NCBI RefSeq assembly: GCF_037392515.1
Contig: NC_090288.1
Location: forward strand, 14,365,969-14,429,968
Source of the DNA: Haliotis asinina
Lineage: Eukaryota > Mollusca > Gastropoda > Lepetellida > Haliotidae
Direction: 5' to 3'
Length of the DNA: 64,000 nucleotides
Shown: positions 1 to 11,434 of the stretch, in pieces
How the letters are laid out: every line of letters begins with the position of its first letter
Numbering within the stretch: the stretch's first letter is position 1
Position numbers and translations under genes: made by a program
Notes under the pieces: model-generated
The model's input: the letters and a program-made list of their open reading frames with translations, nothing else
Databases searched by the model: none
Told to the model about the DNA's origin: nothing

Positions 1-1380
1 ATTCAGCGCAATCAAAACCACTTTCTATTGAAGCACTACTTGTATTACAACTAATTATTAAATGCAGACTTTAATATCCGAACTTCAGTGACAATTTTTC
101 AAGTCCATCAAAACCTGCGTCTCTTCAGTCCGTTTCTGTTTGATGTCTGATGTCGGCCACGATCCCCGCTCCTTGTTTAGGTCAAAGCTGTGTGCTCCGA
201 ACAAGTTGTATCATATTCATTATTTAAATTATTCTAATTTTTGCGAAATTTCGAGCTGAGCGAGAGTGAGTGGGCAGCTAACATGCAGCAGATGTCCTTA
301 TTTGTTGAAACGGAATTGTGGTAAGAATACTAGGGAATAGTGACACTATACTTCCAATCAAATGTTTAAAACTAAATTTGGCAAAATATTCACATGCATA
401 ATATTATATATTTGCACATGCTTTTCAGGAATTTGTTGTATGATCCCCTTCGGGTCATCAGTATAGAGTTTACACTTGGTACCCTTAAGTTAGAGGAGAA
501 ATCAATCTTCGATGTAACCATATCACTATATTTTGTATTGACAGTTTGGCTCACTATTCCGCTAAAACTTCGAAACGCCCAAGCTTCGAAACGCCCAGTT
601 CTTCTAAACTGTCATTCACCTTAATACCTTTTAAAGGAAGCCTGTGATCGACTCAAAAAAGGCTGGAAGACCTTTTCTTTCGTCACAATGAAATCCCGTT
701 TTAGCACACGTCACTAGTGATAGAAGTACCACGATAATGTAACGTGCGCACTGTTTGTGATTATTTGTATGTCTCTGTCAAAACGCTTTTCAGGTGTGTA
801 CTTTCTTTTGTACGTCAGGTTATGATCATGACCCCAGGGAGCATCAACATAAACACATTCTGTTACTATGACACTGTTACAGTGGGGAAAATTATATCAA
901 TGGCATGCTAGAAATCACTGATGACAACAGGTCTTCGCCAAATGGTTAAGAAACGTTTCATTTACAAGTTGCAACATTTGTCATATATGTGTAGTATATT
1001 ATCACTCCGGGGACTGGGTTCACATCCATATTTTGTAAAATGTATATACTCGTATAAAAAGCAATGCAACTATATGCTTCAGTGGCATATTTTTTGTAAG
1101 ATCATTATATGAAAACCAATACAATCTGATTATGAATATGTGTTTCTGCAACGTGTTGGGTTTATTATGGGACATATTACTGGTTTTTTACCAAAAGCCC
1201 GCTTTAGTATGTGAAAAAAAAGCCCGGAAAAACGAGGAAACTTTTAAAGAACGAATAAACTCAGTTATTTGGTACTCTTTTTACCACTGCATATGAAAGA
1301 CTTCTGGTTAGACATAAACGGAACATCATTTTTTAAAAAAAAATTAACTTGTGGTTAATTATTACCAAGCGCTTAAAAGT
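1..1380. other. No gene seen
   Basis: AT-rich DNA with only short unsupported frames; no repeat recognised by eye. Confidence 0.6.
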
Positions 1381-1542
1381 TGCTAAAAAGCCGTTTGCTT
1401 CTCTCTCGCCCGCAAACGAACCCACAGACAGGTTACGCCAGAGCCCTGCAGTGACGTCATAGAAGGAACGATTTTCAGTTAGTTGTGTAGAAAATGTGTA
1501 GGAAGCTCGTCATTTTGCTGGTTTCTCAACGTCACCAAAGAC

Positions 1543-1624
1543 ATGGCGAATTGTTGTGTGCCGTCAATTGCTCCTTGGATTCGGGTGATGGTGTCAGTAT
1601 CCACAGATTTCCACCGGACCCCTT
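1543..1624 (+). pseudogene. THAP zinc-finger N-terminus relic
   Basis: ATG at 1543 reads MANCCVPS, then after a frameshift NCSLDSGDGVSIHRFPPDP, then TAA a few codons on. This is the start of a THAP C2CH zinc finger (consensus CCVPGC...HRFPxDP). THAP domains are DNA-binding and occur in P-element-type transposases and in derived host genes. A CRE-like TGACGTCA sits 84 bp upstream (1452-1459). The rest of the domain (W..., the AVPTIF-type end) is not visible, so this is a broken copy, or a first exon of a decayed gene. Confidence 0.5.
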
Positions 1625-1639
1625 AGTTTGTGCTTAAAC

Positions 1640-3480
1640 TGGTTGTTTGTGTGTGCGAAGCCTGTGGTATATACTAAATCGGATGGTTCGCCCTCTACCA
1701 CGCTTCCACGATAGAAAATGGAGTTCAAGTTTCATTGAGTTTATAAAATAAAGACTGCTTACTACACATTGGTGACCAAAAGGATTTTGCATGAATATAT
1801 CGCTTTCTTCCTAGGAAGCGAGGCTGTAGTCGAAGTGGCAATATTATCGTAAGTAATATTATATCGACCCCCGTCTCGCTTCTAAAAGTGAAATTGTTAT
1901 GTTATAAGCAGTGTCATGTAAAATCGTAATGTCCATCAATAAAATACATATTTTACTACCAGAGAAAAGTAGTTTTGATTTTGTAAGTCGGTGAAAACAA
2001 ACTTAAATAGCATTCATCCTCAGACAGAGCGCCGCCATTCTTGAACATCGTGAAGTCACGGGCTAAAGTCCGTTTGAATTATAGAGATTATGGTTTGTTT
2101 TCATCAAGTTAGAAAGTCCAAACTACTTGTTACTAGTTGTTAAATATGTATTTGAATCGTGGTCAAAAGGAGTTTGCATAACCCAACTTGTAACATAAAA
2201 TAAGCGAGGTCAAAGTGAAAATACTGCGCGATAAATTTCTTCACTTGCTAAATTTACTTGGTTTGTAAACGTTCACTCACCAGTATGTAGACACTTGTCA
2301 ATATACGTCTTTATATTTGGTCTCATAATCCTAATTACTTTAAAATCATATTTGTATGCATTTTCAAACTTAGCAAAAAGGAGCGATCTGCGAATGTATA
2401 ACATGAATGCATTATCTAGACGTTTTATATTTTGCCAATGTGAATCATAATTCGCACGCACGCCCTAGTGTATGTCGTCTGTATCATTACACTTCTCGAC
2501 GAAAACCATGATTCTGTTGAAAGCTGCGACAACCTAATAAAACACCACGCAAATATTAAAATTAAAACAAATTAAAGTTATAGGAGCAATGTCAGGCTCT
2601 TACCTTGTTCGAGGGAAGTATCAATCAATATCCACCAATACGAGTGATATATAGTTCATCTGCAGATTCCCCGATAGATGTGTCTTTTAACAGTCCAAAT
2701 GGGGACCTTTGTCGGGTAATCTAAGTGGCGTTACCACTAATTATACCTGTTATAAATTCATTAACTGAGCATAAAGTGAATGATGACAAATAACGTGTAG
2801 GTTTATACTACCTAACACGGATTACAACCTAGCGACACGGAGTGATTTTGACAGAATCGTCTATGAAAACAAGGGTTGTAACTCGGAAACTAGGCAAAAC
2901 AGGAGACAGAACTGAATGATAGTAGATTGTGACAACGTACAGCTTTCATTTTTAACAACAGCTGTCGCGATTTCAGGTTCGTACAAACCTGTAAACGAAA
3001 TAGTTTACCCCCTCAAACGTAGATGAATTCTGCATGGACCCTCACTTCAATACCTACTTTTACATCACGGAGACGCGCTGCTCTGATTGGTTGAAATTTC
3101 GTTTGCGGGTGAGAATTGTGCACTGTCACCAACAAGGTCGATTTAAGGTAATTAAAGATCGAAATGAGCAGTTTTAATGACGGGGTTTCATTCATAACGA
3201 TGTCAATGAGTGATGTATGCATTTGCACTCCCTAGGGTATATGTGATTTATACCACCAAGTACCATCATAGGTTTCTCAAATATACCGACTGTCAGAAGT
3301 TGTGTCTCAGTGGCAGAGCTTTAATCAACACATGGATTGACAAGAATAGCTTTTTAGGGTACCTATGTTACACGATAGAAGGTACGCTTCGGTATCTTTG
3401 TGTAACGGGGCTTATGATACCACTGTTCCAAAAAAATCTGTTTTTAATACTTGCTGATGTAACGTACAGCGAAAAGAACT
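1640..3480. other. No gene seen
   Basis: Follows the THAP relic. No conserved frame, splice structure or known repeat noticed. Confidence 0.55.
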
Positions 3481-3483
3481 TTT

Positions 3484-3577
3484 TAGTCAGAAATGGGCGC
3501 CACACCTTGTGTGGAATCGAACCCGGGCCTTGGGCGTAGCTATCAAATGCTTTAACCACTAGGCCTCTTAACCGCCC
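3484..3577 (-). mobile_element. SINE family A head (tRNA-like), partial
   Basis: On the minus strand shows box A context GGCCTAGTGGTTAAAGC and box B GGGTTCGATTCC, then AGCCCATTTCTG-like sequence as GCGCCCATTTCTGAC. The tail is missing. Confidence 0.65.
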
Positions 3578-3754
3578 TGTTATATGGAAGTGGCTGACGG
3601 TGATGGTACCTACTGTTTTTCACAACGATTAAATTTTTGTTGAAATCAATGGTCTTGGTTTGTGGACCGGAAGTGATCCCTTCGGCAGTTCTTGCAAACG
3701 CAATACATGTTCAGGGCTCCTAGGCTAAATAACAATGCCATCCCTGGACATTAG

Positions 3755-3810
3755 TGAGGGGGTGAGTTTAGTTTTACGCCGCACTCAGCAATATTCCAGC
3801 TATATGGCGG
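3755..3810 (-). mobile_element. 56-bp SINE family B tail with 13-bp target-site duplications
   Basis: The inserted piece is only the SINE 3' tail. It is flanked by perfect direct repeats CCCTGGACATTAG at 3742-3754 and 3811-3823. Confidence 0.88.
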
Positions 3811-4125
3811 CCCTGGACATTAGAGGACACTGAGTCAGCATAGTGTGTCTGAATGGTTTACCCGTATTTCATTGGGACACGCCATCACAGTGGGTAAGCA
3901 TCAATAATCGTGCGTTGGTCAAGCATCGCACAAACATCTAGGAACCCCGAATTCACCTCACCCGAACTTGACCTTTCGATAGCGCTGCAGCTGGTCTTCC
4001 CCGGACACATATGGGCACAATGCTCGAAGCATAATTCTGGTGTCCCCGTCGTGACAGAGCTTTAATATTGCTAAAACGTTACTCAGCATGTTGTTTTCGA
4101 ACTCCGGATAAACGTCATGCCACAT

Positions 4126-4279
4126 TGAGTGAGTCTTATGTTATACTTATGTTTAGCAATATTCCAGTAATATCACGGCGGGGATACCAGAAATGGGTTT
4201 CATGTTGGAATCAGGAATCAAACCCGAGTCTTCGGCGTAATGAGCGAACATTATAACCACTCGGCTACCCTATCGCCCC
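4126..4279 (-). mobile_element. SINE family A, near full length
   Basis: Minus strand: GGGCGATAGGGTAGCCGAGT (box A region), GGGTTTGATTCC (box B), CCCATTTCTGGTATCCCC, GTGATATTACTGGAATATTG and a CTCACTC end. A typical tRNA-derived SINE. Confidence 0.85.
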
Positions 4280-4547
4280 ATTTAGTATATGAATCGTGTG
4301 CTCAAAGTGACACGGGTTGTGTGGGTCGTACCTGTCATGGTCAACGTGAGGCTGTCATTCATAAATAAGCAGCAGATCCTGGAACGATCGAGGGACGTGA
4401 CTCTGCGTAGTAAAATCCATCGGTAGAGATTTTGATATACTATTCCTTGGGTGAAAGATATTGCATACGGACGCACTGCCTGTCTCCATGGGTATTTATT
4501 TAACGGAGAAATGTCCAGAAAAAAGGTGTAGAATGGAAGCACACATA

Positions 4548-5013
4548 CTCGATATCTCCAGGGTATACGTTCCGATAAGTCTCCACTATACCCTGGACGC
4601 ATCTACGGCTCTGCCAGATAAATTTATTACCTGCCTTGGCTGTCTTTTGATCCATTCAGGTGTCTACGCTGCGAAGTTGAACGAACCAATCACAACTCAC
4701 TTTCCTTTTTCAAATTATCTAACCGATTATACTTGACAACAGAAACCATGCAGAGGTTCTCTGGAAGAGGTCGAAAGAGTTCTTGCATATGTTGTTTCGG
4801 ACCTGTCAGTTTGTTTTGTATGATTTGCGACCTCTACCTTTGTTGACACTGGCAAGCTCGGTTATAACGGCGGCCTAGCTGATAGGCTACTGTGAGAAGG
4901 CGGAGCCAGCAAAGGGAGGTAATGATTTTATCGAGCAGAGCCGTAGATGGGTACATCCTGGACTTCAGGGTATAGTGGAGACTAAGAGGAACGTATACCC
5001 TGGAGATATCGAG
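4548..5013. repeat. Inverted-repeat element with ~100-bp arms
   Basis: 4548-4640 and 4903-5013 are inverted copies (shared words GATATCTCCAGGGTATACGT, CTCCACTATACCCTG, ATCTACGGCTCTGC), with about 14 extra bases in the right arm and a ~260-bp middle. Could be a foldback element or two copies of one repeat in opposite orientation. Confidence 0.75.
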
Positions 5014-5344
5014 GATGGGAAGAACAGGACCTCTCGCCCTGCAATATCATAATCCTTGATAATTCGCGTTTTGAGTAGGTATCCATTTTGCAGTGATTCC
5101 CTTTACCGATAACGTTAAACGTAATCAACGACAATGTCACAGGTCAACGACAGGTAACGAAAGATACTGAACGTACTTAAACTTCACTTAGCGTTGATGT
5201 CCTGATATGTTGGCAGCATCTAACTGTGGTGTTGTTGACCTTACTGGCTCATACAGATAGGACCCTCACCAGCTTGTCAATTCTGTGGTCATTAAACATT
5301 CTTTATCATGCATTAAAGGGAATGCTTATAATTTCTCTACACTT

Positions 5345-5423
5345 TGGACTCCTGTGGGGAATCAAACCCAGGCCTTTCCGCGTGACGAGCGAACGCTTTA
5401 ACTACTAGACTACCCCATCGCAC
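5345..5423 (-). mobile_element. SINE family A head, tail missing
   Basis: Minus strand: GATGGGGTAGTCTAGTAGTT, then GGGTTTGATTCCCC and a short remainder. Confidence 0.75.
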
Positions 5424-5424
5424 A

Positions 5425-7435
5425 CTAATGTGGAGGAACGTCCTGATGCATTCTTACTACTTAAATGAAACCAATTAGCAGATGCGTGAGCATAAGTATA
5501 AATGACCGTGTACATTCAGATAAACAAGTGACAGACAATGTGAGCAACGAACCCATTTTGATTCTCATCAAGCAGTGGAAACATTTATACTTGGGATACC
5601 TGTGGAACGCATTTAGAAGAAATACACGTATTCATGCTTATGGCTCCTCAGTCATCAAGGTTTGAGTGTTGGTAGCTGCATGCCTCTTACCATCCGTAAT
5701 AAGGCACCAAACAAAACGTTGGTGGGTAAGAAAACTTCCTGTTCAAACATCGCAGAAAAAGAACATTTTCGAACCCACCAATGTGATGGATGAGCCTCCC
5801 TTCATTTTCAGAATGTGTGGTAATCTAGACTTCTTGACTTGCCCCATATCGTAGACGTGCATGGGCTTTCCCGAATACATGTGTATGTCCTTCTCGATAA
5901 TCTAGCATTGTCACTGGTTGTAACAAAATCCAAATGCAACTGCGATACGATGGTATGCAGGTACTAGATCAGCAGGAATATGCCAGTTATATGGCTGCCG
6001 TCTGGGCCAAACCAGTCTGTATCGGGTTGGAGAGGCTGCCCTCAGGGAAATTCCAGTATGGCTCTTGTCTGGAAAAATTGTGTCTGTACCAGACACTCCA
6101 ATGATCAACAGCATGCGCATCGATGTACATAACTGAGATTACGAGTCAACCATGTCAGCGAGACTGAACGCTCGATCCTGTTAGTCGCATCCTAAAACAA
6201 GCATGGATGAGTGAAGACCATTTCTTAACCTGACGTTCAGACACTCCTTCAGTTTTAATACTTTAATACCTGGTGTGAAGTTATAAAAGAGGAAGGCATA
6301 AATCATGCAGTTCTTAAATTAAAAAAAAAAAAAATCTTAAAAATATATATCTGACTTTCACTTCAATACCCCACCTACTGGTACCCATTTACAACTTGGT
6401 GAAGTCACGTTAGCAAAGCACATATGATATATGTGGTCTCACCTTGGGCAAGAGAGTTGCCTCAAAATTACTTCTGTTCTGCCTCACAAGCAGCTTTGGT
6501 TCTCCTGGGACAATATTTCCGAAGCTCCCTTAGCGGTAAGATAGTTGTAAGTGCCATACATTAAAATTAGCTTATGATTATCTTAGTGCTAAGAGAGCTT
6601 TGAAAATTTAGGTCCAGGGTAATAATAATCAGATTGTACACTTTGGAAATAGATCCATAGAAATGTACTACTAATATTAGTAAAGCACACCACTTCCACA
6701 CAGACATATATTAAGAAAAAAACACAAAACACCAAAATCAGATAACTGAACTGGATTTAGTGTATTTTTGCACATACAAATAGCACATATTAATGAACAA
6801 CATACACATTTATAGACAAAACTGAAAAAGTGTAAAAACTCAGATTGTCAATATGAACAATCACTACAGTTTCAGTTGGGAATCAGTAGTACAAATATGA
6901 TCTGACTGAGTACACTCTGGGTGAAAACATCTAAACAAGTCTAGCTGTTCCTAGTTCAACATGATTTCACTGGGACTATTCTCAGTCACAAACTCAAGGA
7001 CCAAACATCCTTGATACAAACTCGGTACCATACAAGCAAACAGGTGACAAGTCAAGATACACATTCTACCATCCAACTCACTCTTGCCACATGTCATAGA
7101 GAATAAAGGACAAAAGCATGGCAACTTGTAGGCTGAAGGTTAGAAGCAGTCAGTGAAGGCCTGATGAAGGATGAACAAAGCAGAAGTTGATGAAACAGAA
7201 GAAAAGGACTTGTTACACACAGTAGTGACGATAACCTCACCCTGAGGAACCAGTGGCTGACTTAAGACTAACTGGGGTTAATGCCTTCATTATTACAATT
7301 TCACATTAATCTTTATAATTAAGATCAAAGGGCCTTCACAACTGACGATCATTTGCAAGATTGTCAGTGTAAAGTGAGTTAATTACTGGACTGGGTTTGT
7401 TTTGCCGGGTCTAGTGGACTTTTAATGTGGGGAGT
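5425..7435. other. No gene seen
   Basis: Short frames only (up to about 69 codons), none resembling a known protein. Confidence 0.6.
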
Positions 7436-7600
7436 GGATGAATTAATTTATTTCTAAGCCACTACTAGCAATCAGTATTCCATGGCAGTATCATGGCCTG
7501 GAAGCCAGGAATGATATTCACACAATGTACCTGGGAAATGAAACCAGATCTTCGATCTGACGAGCGCTTGCCTTAAACCATAGGCTAATAGACTGACCCT
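7436..7600 (-). mobile_element. Degenerate SINE family A copy
   Basis: Retains CAATATTCC-like tail words, GGAAATGAAACCAGATCTTC in place of box B and TAGGCTAATAG in place of box A. Old copy. Confidence 0.5.
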
Positions 7601-7703
7601 AAATGTTTCATATAAAGCTAAAGCAGTCTACTGGGCTTTAGAAAACTAACATTTAAATCAATGGTCACTATATAGGTAAAAGACATAGTCAGACATTCTT
7701 GGG

Positions 7704-7954
7704 TGAGTGAGCATGGTTTCAGGCTGTTTTTTGCAATATTTCAGCTATATTGTGGCAGGGCTTCACATACTGTACCCATGTGGGGAATCGAACCTGGTTC
7801 TTTGGTATGACGAACAAACTCTCTAACCAATAGGCTACCACACCACCATGACACTTCTTGAGACGTCTGCCTGTCCGCAGTATGTGCTACTGATGATTCG
7901 TCCCAATTAAGATAATCACTAGACGTGAGGAGTTTCCTTTTATTGACAGCCAAC
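7704..7954 (-). mobile_element. SINE family A with ~105-bp 5' extension
   Basis: 7704-7850 is a normal family A copy (GGTAGCCTATTGGTTA; GGTTCGATTCCCC). Upstream on its own strand, 7851-7954 matches 58972-59090 next to another family A copy (TGTCAATAAAAGGAAAC; then a CACATACTGC-like word; AAGAAGTGTC), so both share a longer unit. Confidence 0.78.
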
Positions 7955-8735
7955 CATTAGTATTGAGTTACCTTCTGATAACGGTAGTTTTCTCTTCACC
8001 TTATCTTGTCTATTGCTAATTGCTTCTGTCCAGGAAGATGTTTCTGAGCTGAACTAAATAAACGGAGTTGACAAGGGTGTCAATATCAATATTGATTTAA
8101 GTACTGAGGAGACCTTATGCCTAAAGTACAAATACAGTGAACAATTGATCAGTTAGTAGAATTTCTGAGAATGTAATTTTGTTAATGTAGTAGCATAATA
8201 GATATACATATTTAATCTTTCGAAATGTACCTTACTAGAACTGGTTAAAAGTGATTGCCCAAGACATTCTAAAGGGACCAAAGACTTTGATTTCCTTAAA
8301 CTGTGGGCGCCTTGGTCCATACTGGACTGATGTGACTCCTTATTGGACTAAGAACAGACCTTGTATTCTTCATCAAAGGGCACTTTATGAAGACATAGAA
8401 ATAAGGTCTTATTCAAAAGATTTGGCTTTGGACCACTGGGATAAACACAACTGACTTGTACACCCACTTCAGGAATATCTAACACTGCATCAGAGGGCTA
8501 AGGCATGCTGGTAACCTGTAAGCTGACTCCTGTGAGCACTGACAGTTTGCAGCGGTGTATCGTGACTTGCAGCAACCTGGACACGCACACCTGCAGCCTC
8601 AGTGTACATTACAGAGTCAAATATTTACAAAACTGAGTGAACTGCATCATATGTACTTGCTGCTATTATGTAAACTGACATCTGAATGAGCTGTGAAGTG
8701 AACAATGAATTAACAGCAATGTCTAACAAATAGTG

Positions 8736-8882
8736 CATGAGTTGGGTTTTATGCTGCTTCAGCATAATCATGGCGGGGTGCAAGAGAAATGAGTTTCACA
8801 CTTTGAACCCAAGAGGGGAATCGAACCCAGGTCTTTAGTGTGAGGAGCGAACACTTTTTCCACTGGGCTACCCCAGTGCCTG
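8736..8882 (-). mobile_element. SINE family A copy
   Basis: Minus strand box A GGGGTAGCCCAGTGGAAA and box B GGGTTCGATTCCCC, followed by the family middle; tail eroded. Confidence 0.78.
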
Positions 8883-9414
8883 GTTATCAAATAAGAATAG
8901 GCATTTTTAATTATAGCATATGAGTTAAGATTAGGAAAGTCACACAATATGAACAAATTACATTATAATCTTTGCGTATCATTACAAAAATACTGAAATG
9001 TGTAGTTTTATACAGCTTGCATCAAGCTAGCCATACAGAGGACACACATATCTACCTGTAAATCTCATAAAACTACTAACAATTACTTTATAATCTGGCA
9101 TCGGAACATAAGAAAAAGATAAAAGAAATACATGTTTTTCATCTTTTAAAGGTAGACAAGCAAATTCATTTGTACTATTGTGAATATTAACACAAACACT
9201 CACTTAATGTGAGTGGTTCGGGAAGGCTACAATATTCTCTTGGACACTTGAATTCACATAAATCAACACAAGGCTACTAACAAAAGACTGAACAAATGTG
9301 TAGAAGAAAAAAGTAAAATAAAAATTTCAATAATTTTTCTATTAAAATGCACCTACTAATGGTTCACAAAATAAACGGGCAAGAAATTCTTCAACCAATA
9401 AAATAAACATCCCA

Positions 9415-9540
9415 ATGTTGTTGAGCATAGCCAAAATGCAGAAATATGGTATGGGACACCAACATACACATGGGGAATCAAACTTGGTCCTTGGTCTGAC
9501 AAGCTAACACCTGAACATCAGACCTACCAAACTGCCTGTC
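9415..9540 (-). mobile_element. Degenerate SINE family A copy
   Basis: GGGGAATCAAACTTGGTCCT replaces box B and the head is worn (TTTGGTAGGTCTGATG). Confidence 0.45.
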
Positions 9541-9544
9541 TCCT

Positions 9545-11150
9545 TTAAGTTGATGATTACCACGTATCACCTCCTTGACTTGTACTTGCACTAAGTCAAT
9601 GCCTAAAATTCAAAACAAAATTACCAAGTCTGAATGACTGATCTGATTCTTATGAGCTCCCAGAACAAATACTAATAAGCCATAAGTTTCCTTAATTACA
9701 ATGTGCAACACTAAATGGAACGAATTCTGGCTGAACTGCCCTTGAAGAAGATGCAACAAAGAATCAGAACAGCAAAGATGATGTTGATGCTGATGATGAT
9801 AATGGTTATAGCACTTCATAAAAATTTAAGTAGAATTTCTCTTGAAAATGTATCGGTCATCAATGAAATGGTAATCAAGTGTGATATTATGAAATGTTCT
9901 GGGCAAATATACAAGGATTAGCAAATGGAGACCACCAATATTAACCACAAATGAGTATGAATTCAATATTAAGTACTATCTCAGGAAACTGCAAATAAGA
10001 CGAACTTCTATAAACATTCACCAAATTGAGTTTATCTGCCCATTTAATCTAATAAGTCTTGACCGTACAATTCAGTGATTCACATCATGAGAATTATTCT
10101 GTGTAACTGGGATACAATAACAGGCATCAACCATGCCATTAAACCTGACCACCCAATTCATTTGTTCCCTCAATATGTATGATTTGGTGAATGCAAATCG
10201 ATGCTCAAGCTGTCAATCATTGGATTGTCTGGTCAAGACTTGAATATTTACAGACCGCCATCATATAGAGGAAACACTGAGTGTGGAATTACACAAAAAA
10301 GAAAACAAACAACCCATATTCTACAGAATAAGTAATTTTGGACCACTGGATCAGATTCTAAGTTGCTAACCAACAATTATAAACAAGTCTTGTTCAGGAT
10401 TGTGATATGAATTCTTGTAATGCCTCTAGATATCTGGAAATCCTGTATACTCCACGTCTAGTGCTTACAACCACTTTCAAAGTCAATTCTGATACGTTTA
10501 CAGAACTAGCCATTAACACTCATGGCCAAATTACTATAACTGGGCAATGCATAATCTGGTCTCTTCCGCTCCTTCAACAGAAATTAATTTGAACTATAAG
10601 GTCTAAGTCACTAAAAAACAAAACTTTAAACAATTCTAAATTATTTTAAACTGTACATCATCTACATGATCCAAGACATTGTCTCTGGCTTTCCAACAAT
10701 AATTCAAATAACATCACAAGTTCCATCAAACTTGTGTCAACACAGTCAGCAAAGATTAATTCCTAGATCCTGCCAACTTTATGTCAACATAACCTGAAGG
10801 AAGTTCCTAATCTCCTCATCCTGTTCTAAACTTTCACAAAACCTGGAGCATGGAGTGTCACTGCGTTAAATATTAGTAAACATCAACTGTGATAAAAATT
10901 TCATCAAACATTACAAAATTTGCGTTCTTTAATGAAATAAAGAGTACTAAAGTCTGTTAAAGTTAGAAGGAAATACAAGACAGCATGGTCATCTGTTTGC
11001 CCTAGATGTCCTCCATATTTAGTGTTTTATGTGTGTTTGTTTTTTGTACTTGTCTGTCTGTCTGTCTGTGTGGTTTTAAAACTAACTAATTATTTACAAC
11101 TCAGCTTCAACATCTACATATTGATACTGAACATATTGAAAAGTAACTGA
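9545..11150. other. Intergenic, little content
   Basis: Apart from the SINE fragment at 10195 and a short (TCTG)n near 11053, nothing recognised. Confidence 0.6.
10195..10292 (+). mobile_element. SINE family B 3' part
   Basis: Plus-strand fragment: ATCGATGCTCAAGCTGTCAA, GGATTGTCTGGTCAAGACTT, TACAGACCGCCATCATATAG. Head and terminal CTCACTC missing. Confidence 0.65.
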
Positions 11151-11432
11151 GGACAGACCAATTTTATTTCTTTTTTTTTTTTGCTGTATCTTCCACTCAA
11201 AAAAAATAAAATCCCAATGTTTTTATTGGCTACAAAATTTAACTCACAAGAAAATACTTTCTAGGGTTTTTTTTATCCATATTTGGTTCATAAATTGCCA
11301 AAAGTAAAATACTTTGAGTATTTTTAATATCACTTCGATTGGAATTTTTTTGTATTTTTTTCCCGCCTGCCTTCAGGTTTTCAAAGGACAAAAATCTGGA
11401 AAACAAGAAATAAAATTGGGCTGGTCCAATTA
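11151..11432. mobile_element. MITE-like element with ~22-bp terminal inverted repeats
   Basis: Left end GGACAGACCAATTTTATTTC and right end (read inward) GGACCAGCCCAATTTTATTT match apart from a few bases; interior about 240 bp, AT-rich with no reading frame. Target-site duplication unclear. Confidence 0.55.
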
Positions 11433-11434
11433 AA

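Noticed and set aside
3484..3577. Candidate tRNA genes (also 30086-30152 and other box A/B pairs)
   Set aside because: A and B boxes are present but the ends do not form an acceptor stem and the same sequence recurs with SINE bodies; these are SINE heads.
7741..7953. 70-codon minus-strand frame resembling the frame at 58973-59389
   Set aside because: The likeness comes from a shared repeat (SINE family A with 5' extension), not a gene.
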